From Chloroflexota bacterium (lineage in GTDB: Bacteria > Chloroflexota > Anaerolineae > UBA7937): a stretch of DNA of 6,832 bases. A model generated the notes under the pieces. The model searched no databases. It saw nothing but the letters and a program-made list of their open reading frames with translations, and had not been told where the DNA came from. Position 1 is the stretch's first letter. Every line of letters starts with the position of its first letter. Positions 3,759 through 6,832 of the stretch are shown here, piece by piece. Made by a program: the position numbers and the translations under genes. The stretch spans positions 1 to 6,832 of the forward strand of contig DMLA01000038.1 in the NCBI GenBank assembly GCA_003453555.1. Reading direction: 5' to 3'.

Positions 3759-6323
3759 ATGATTTACCTGTCTGATATCCTCGCGGCTACCGGGGGCCGG
3801 ATATATGGCCCCCTCTTTGCCCAGGAGTTCAGCGATTTTTGCTTCGACTCCCGCATCCTCCAGCCAGGAGAACTCTTCTTGGCGGTGAAGACGGAGAAGG
3901 GCGACGGCCATGACTACATCGAGGCGGCCTGTCGCGATGGGGCGGCGGGGGTGCTCTGCGAGCGGGAGATAGACCTCGCTCCTCACCGTGTGACCTGTGT
4001 GGTGGTGCCCGATACCCAACAAGCCCTTCGCCATTGGGGCGAATATATAATCAAGAAATACGCCCCTGAGGTTATCGGGGTGACGGGCAGCACCGGGAAG
4101 ACCAGCGCCAAGGAGGCTATCGCCAAGGTACTGAAAAAGAGGTTTCCCGTCTTCAGGAACCACGCCAACTATAACGGGCGGTATGGGTTGCCCATCGCTT
4201 TGGGGAGGCTTCGCCCGGGGCACAAAATCGCGGTCTTGGAGATGGCCTGCGATAGTTTCAACGAGATCGCAGAGTTGGCCCAGATGACCTTGCCCCGCAT
4301 AGGGGTGGTGATGAGCGTGAACGCCGCTCATCTGGAGTATCTGGGTAGCCTGGAGAATATAGCCCGGGAGAAGGGGAGACTGATCGAGGCCTTGCCCCTG
4401 GAGGGTTACGCTCTTCTCAACTTCGATGACCCGCGGGTTCGAGCCATGGCCGGCAGGACCAAAGCCCGGGTGCTCACCTTCGGGACGGACCCCAAGGCCG
4501 ATCTCTACGCCTACGATATCGCCGCCGATGGGGAAGGCGTGCGATTTTTCGTCCGCTACCAAGACGAGGGTGCTGAGGTCAGGCTTGCTCTTTTGGGCAG
4601 CCATAACGTCTACACCGCTCTTGCTGCTATAGGGGTGGGAACTCTCTATGGTCTCTCCCTGCAGGAGGCCGCTCAAGGCCTGGAGGAACTTAAGCCTCTT
4701 AAGGGGCGCTTGAAGCCTTTGGAGGGGATAAACGGCAGTCTGCTCTTGGACGACAGTTACAGCGCCAACCCGACCTCGACTCTCGCGGCCCTCGACCTCT
4801 TAGCCCAGATGGAGGGAGGGGATAGGGTCGCCATCTTGGGAGACATGTTACAACTGGGGGCCTACGAGGAGGAGGGACATAGGGAGGTGGGGCGCCGGGC
4901 CGCTCAGGTGGTGGATTATCTGGTCACTAAGGGTGAGCGGGCCAGTATCATCGCTGATGAGGCTAGGAGGTGTGGCTTGGCCGAGGAGCGCATATTCGTT
5001 ACCTACACCGTGGATGATGCCCTCCGCAGCATCGCCGAGAGAGTAGGGCCTGGCGACCTGATATTGGTGAAAGGGTCGATGGAGGCTCGAATGGAAAGGG
5101 TGGTGGAGAAACTACTGGCCGACCCCTCGCAGGCGGAGAGCCTCCTCGTCCGACAGAGCCCGGCTTGGAAGCGAATCCACATCATCGCTCCCGATCGCCC
5201 TACCTGGGTGGAGATCGATCTAGGGGCTCTGGCCCACAATGTGCGGGAGATCAAGAGGATAGTAGGGGAGAAGGTGGGGATCGTCATCACCCTCAAGGCT
5301 GACGCTTACGGCCATGGTGCGGTCAAGGTAGCGCGCACCGCTCTGGCCAACGGGGCCACTATGCTGGGGGTGGCTTGCCTCGGCGAGGCGGTAACCCTCA
5401 GGAAGGCAGGCATTTCCGCTCCCATTGTCATTCTGGGCTATACCCCTGCTTGGCAGGCTAGAGATATCGTCCTTTACGATATCACAGCCACGGTCTTCTC
5501 CCTAGATGTGGCCAGGGCTTTCTCCCGCGCTGCCGTGGCCCTCAACTCTCAGGTGCGGGTGCACATCAAGGTGGATACGGGCATGGGTCGGCTGGGTCTT
5601 CTTCCCTCTGACGTTCTCCCCTTCGTGCAGGTACTCCAAGGGTTACCTAACCTCCTGCTTGAGGGGATCTTCACCCATTTCGCCATCGCTGACGCGGAGG
5701 ACGCCCACGGGATCCCTGGCTGGGGGAAGGAGTATACGCTCCGCCAACTGGAGGCCTTCAAAGGGTTACTGAGGGAGTTGGAGGCTAACGACATCCATAT
5801 CCCTCTCATCCATGCGGCTCATAGCGCCGCCATCTTCACTCTCCCCGAATCCTACTTCAATCTGGTGCGGCCGGGGATAGCGATCTATGGGCTTGACCCT
5901 TCCTCAGAGGTCCGTTGTCCTGATAGTTTTCGACCAGTTCTCTCTTTCAAGACCCAGATCGCCCAGGTGAAACGGCTGCCGGAAGGGAGTTACATAAGTT
6001 ATGGCTGCACCTACCGCACTGAGAGGCCTTCCTCCATCGCTGTCATCCCTGTAGGCTACGCCGATGGCTTTAGAAGGGGTCCCAGAACCTGGGGCGAGGT
6101 CTTGGTGCGGGGCCAGCGGGCACCGGTGGTGGGGCGGGTATGCATGGATATGAGTATGATCGATGTCACCGATATCCCCGGGGTTCGTCAGGGGGATGAG
6201 GTGGTCCTCATCGGCCAGCAAGGGGAAGAGAGGATTACCGCTGAAGAGGTGGCGGATAAGTTAGGCACCATTAACTACGAGGTGGTTTCTGAGATCCTGG
6301 CCCGGGTGCCGCGAGTGAGTTGA
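3759..6323 (+). CDS. murF-alr: Bifunctional MurF ligase / alanine racemase fusion
   Basis: An 854-residue cytoplasmic fusion. Residues 1 to about 455 are MurF, which adds D-Ala-D-Ala to UDP-MurNAc-tripeptide: FDSRILQPGELFLAV (29-43), Walker A GSTGKTS (110-116, K114), VLEMACDSFNEIAEL, DDSYSANP (331-338), ILGDMLQLG (about D362) and VKGS (437-440). After a linker of about 25 residues, 480-854 are alanine racemase: TWVEIDLGALAHN (482-494), TLKADAYGHG with PLP lysine K513, KVDTGMGRLG, THFA, RPGIAIYG, ISYGCTY with catalytic Tyr748, PVGYADG and GRVCMDMS. Both halves look complete and active. Deviations: MurF has NYNG (137-140) where N-x-N-N is usual and YSANP for YNANP; the racemase has HAAHSAA for the common HxANSAA. 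Such fusions are well known in Bacteroidota. The ATG has GAGAGG 9 nt upstream and follows the small membrane gene by 21 bp. It supplies D-Ala to the divergent ligases and uses their product. Confidence 0.95.
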   Translation: MIYLSDILAATGGRIYGPLFAQEFSDFCFDSRILQPGELFLAVKTEKGDGHDYIEAACRDGAAGVLCEREIDLAPHRVTCVVVPDTQQALRHWGEYIIKKYAPEVIGVTGSTGKTSAKEAIAKVLKKRFPVFRNHANYNGRYGLPIALGRLRPGHKIAVLEMACDSFNEIAELAQMTLPRIGVVMSVNAAHLEYLGSLENIAREKGRLIEALPLEGYALLNFDDPRVRAMAGRTKARVLTFGTDPKADLYAYDIAADGEGVRFFVRYQDEGAEVRLALLGSHNVYTALAAIGVGTLYGLSLQEAAQGLEELKPLKGRLKPLEGINGSLLLDDSYSANPTSTLAALDLLAQMEGGDRVAILGDMLQLGAYEEEGHREVGRRAAQVVDYLVTKGERASIIADEARRCGLAEERIFVTYTVDDALRSIAERVGPGDLILVKGSMEARMERVVEKLLADPSQAESLLVRQSPAWKRIHIIAPDRPTWVEIDLGALAHNVREIKRIVGEKVGIVITLKADAYGHGAVKVARTALANGATMLGVACLGEAVTLRKAGISAPIVILGYTPAWQARDIVLYDITATVFSLDVARAFSRAAVALNSQVRVHIKVDTGMGRLGLLPSDVLPFVQVLQGLPNLLLEGIFTHFAIADAEDAHGIPGWGKEYTLRQLEAFKGLLRELEANDIHIPLIHAAHSAAIFTLPESYFNLVRPGIAIYGLDPSSEVRCPDSFRPVLSFKTQIAQVKRLPEGSYISYGCTYRTERPSSIAVIPVGYADGFRRGPRTWGEVLVRGQRAPVVGRVCMDMSMIDVTDIPGVRQGDEVVLIGQQGEERITAEEVADKLGTINYEVVSEILARVPRVS

Positions 6324-6351
6324 GTGCAAGGTGGGGTTTTCAGGAAAGGCA

Positions 6352-6379
6352 GAGGGCGTGCTTGGTTTAGCACGCCCTC
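6352..6379. terminator. Perfect 11-bp hairpin after murF-alr, between convergent genes
   Basis: GAGGGCGTGCT (6352-6362) and AGCACGCCCTC (6369-6379) pair perfectly around a 6-nt loop. It begins 28 bp after the murF-alr stop and 70 bp from the end of the convergent gene, so it may stop transcription from both sides. No T-run follows immediately on either strand; a T-rich stretch (TGTTTCTT) comes about 12 nt later on the plus strand. The stem is strong, but the terminator call rests on position. Confidence 0.6.
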
Positions 6380-6448
6380 GATTCTATCGGCTGTTTCTTC
6401 CCCAGTCTAGGTTATCTATTCTCTCTTTGCCCTTCGACTGGCCATCCG

Positions 6449-6832
6449 CTAGTGTTTTGGGCCCTTGTCCTTTCCCTTGCCATGACCCTGTCCCTGTTGT
6501 CCCTTGCCAAGACCTTGCCCTTGGGATTGGGAGTCTTGTTCTTTCGGGCCTCGCTCTGGAACCAGGCCTAAAGCCTCTTTGATCTCCCGCCAGGTCATCC
6601 CCCCTTGACGCATTTCTACGATGCTCTCCGCGGTGAACCCCTCATCCTCCACCTGTTGCGCTAGGCGGCAGGCCATTCTGATGGTGCTGAACTTGGCTTT
6701 GGTCTCTTGCACTAGATCCAGCAACTCTTGCACCTCCAACCCGCAGAAGTCAGCCAGATTTTGGGTCGGGGTAGGGATTTCTCGGCTGGAGACGATCAAC
6801 CCCAGATTGTAGCCGTGCAGGCCGGCGAAGCC
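6449..6832 (-). CDS. Uncharacterised protein with Gly/Gln/Lys tail (runs off window end)
   Basis: The minus strand is open from the right edge to a TAG at 6449-6451, giving 127 visible residues. A TTG at 6799 is possible as a start but has no good SD, and the frame stays open upstream (GFAGLHGYNLGL), so I treat the gene as partial. A helical region rich in Leu and Glu contains two segments that look like diverged copies of one unit: VQELLDLVQ...FSTIRMACRLA and AESIVEMRQ...MTWREIKEALGL. The second half, with GMTWREIKEALGL, resembles short motifs seen in proteins where helical units precede a basic low-complexity end. The last 30 or so residues are SQSQGQGLGKGQQGQGHG and then KGKDKGPKH, probably disordered and positively charged. 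It converges on murF-alr and shares no operon with it. No family or function is recognised; a nucleic-acid or surface-polymer contact by the basic tail is only a guess. Confidence 0.65.
   Translation of the reverse strand, partial: GFAGLHGYNLGLIVSSREIPTPTQNLADFCGLEVQELLDLVQETKAKFSTIRMACRLAQQVEDEGFTAESIVEMRQGGMTWREIKEALGLVPERGPKEQDSQSQGQGLGKGQQGQGHGKGKDKGPKH

Noticed and set aside
3750..4676. Long minus-strand frame (308 codons) opposite the MurF half
   Set aside because: It lies wholly antisense to a confidently identified MurF domain and shows no domain pattern; it is a by-product of GC-rich codon use.
5811..5831. HAAHSAA in the racemase as a sign of lost activity
   Set aside because: This position (Asn in Bacillus-type enzymes) varies among active alanine racemases, and the PLP lysine, catalytic Tyr and PLP-contacting Arg are all present.
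1..6832. CRISPR array, insertion sequence, tRNA or rRNA
   Set aside because: No spaced direct repeats, transposase motifs, terminal inverted repeats or RNA-gene signatures were seen on either strand.

Overview
The window is a bacterial chromosomal segment dominated by genes for the D-alanine branch of peptidoglycan synthesis. It is moderately GC-rich, and most genes have Shine-Dalgarno leaders. The Thr/Pro linker of the lipoprotein, the small two-helix membrane protein and the Gly/Lys/Gln-tailed protein at the right edge all recall Chloroflexota. That placement is a low-confidence guess from style, since no rRNA or other phylogenetic marker is present.

Layout. Bases 1-321 hold the C-terminal 106 codons of RNase PH (rph, +). 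A GCAA-loop hairpin follows, then a locally AT-richer gene for a lipoprotein (590-1240, +). The lipoprotein has a tandem 16-residue Thr/Pro repeat and a C-terminal domain that looks like an M23/LytM fold without its metal ligands. Two tandem D-Ala-D-Ala ligase paralogues lie on the minus strand (1294-2355 and 2387-3430). A 121-bp divergent control region (3431-3551) separates them from a plus-strand operon of a 61-residue two-helix membrane protein (3552-3737) and an 854-residue MurF-alanine racemase fusion (3759-6323). A perfect 11-bp hairpin follows at 6352-6379. An unrecognised minus-strand gene enters from the right edge (6449 to beyond 6832).

How the genes work together. The racemase half makes D-Ala from L-Ala, a ligase joins two D-Ala, and the MurF half adds the dipeptide to the UDP-MurNAc-tripeptide. 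The whole branch is thus encoded on either side of one divergent control region. Two sigma70-type promoters can be read there back to back, with -35 boxes only 2 bp apart, and an inverted repeat covers the -10 and start of the ligase promoter.

The most interesting signal is divergence between the two ligases. The promoter-proximal copy keeps the Glu/Ser/Tyr active-site triad of E. coli DdlB (Glu15, Ser150, Tyr216) but has Asp for the Mg ligand Glu270. The second copy keeps that Glu but has Cys and Phe in place of the triad Ser and Tyr. Phe for Tyr216 is the known marker of D-Ala-D-lactate ligases in intrinsically vancomycin-resistant lactic acid bacteria. The second copy may therefore make a different dipeptide or a depsipeptide; this is inference from residues, not shown activity.
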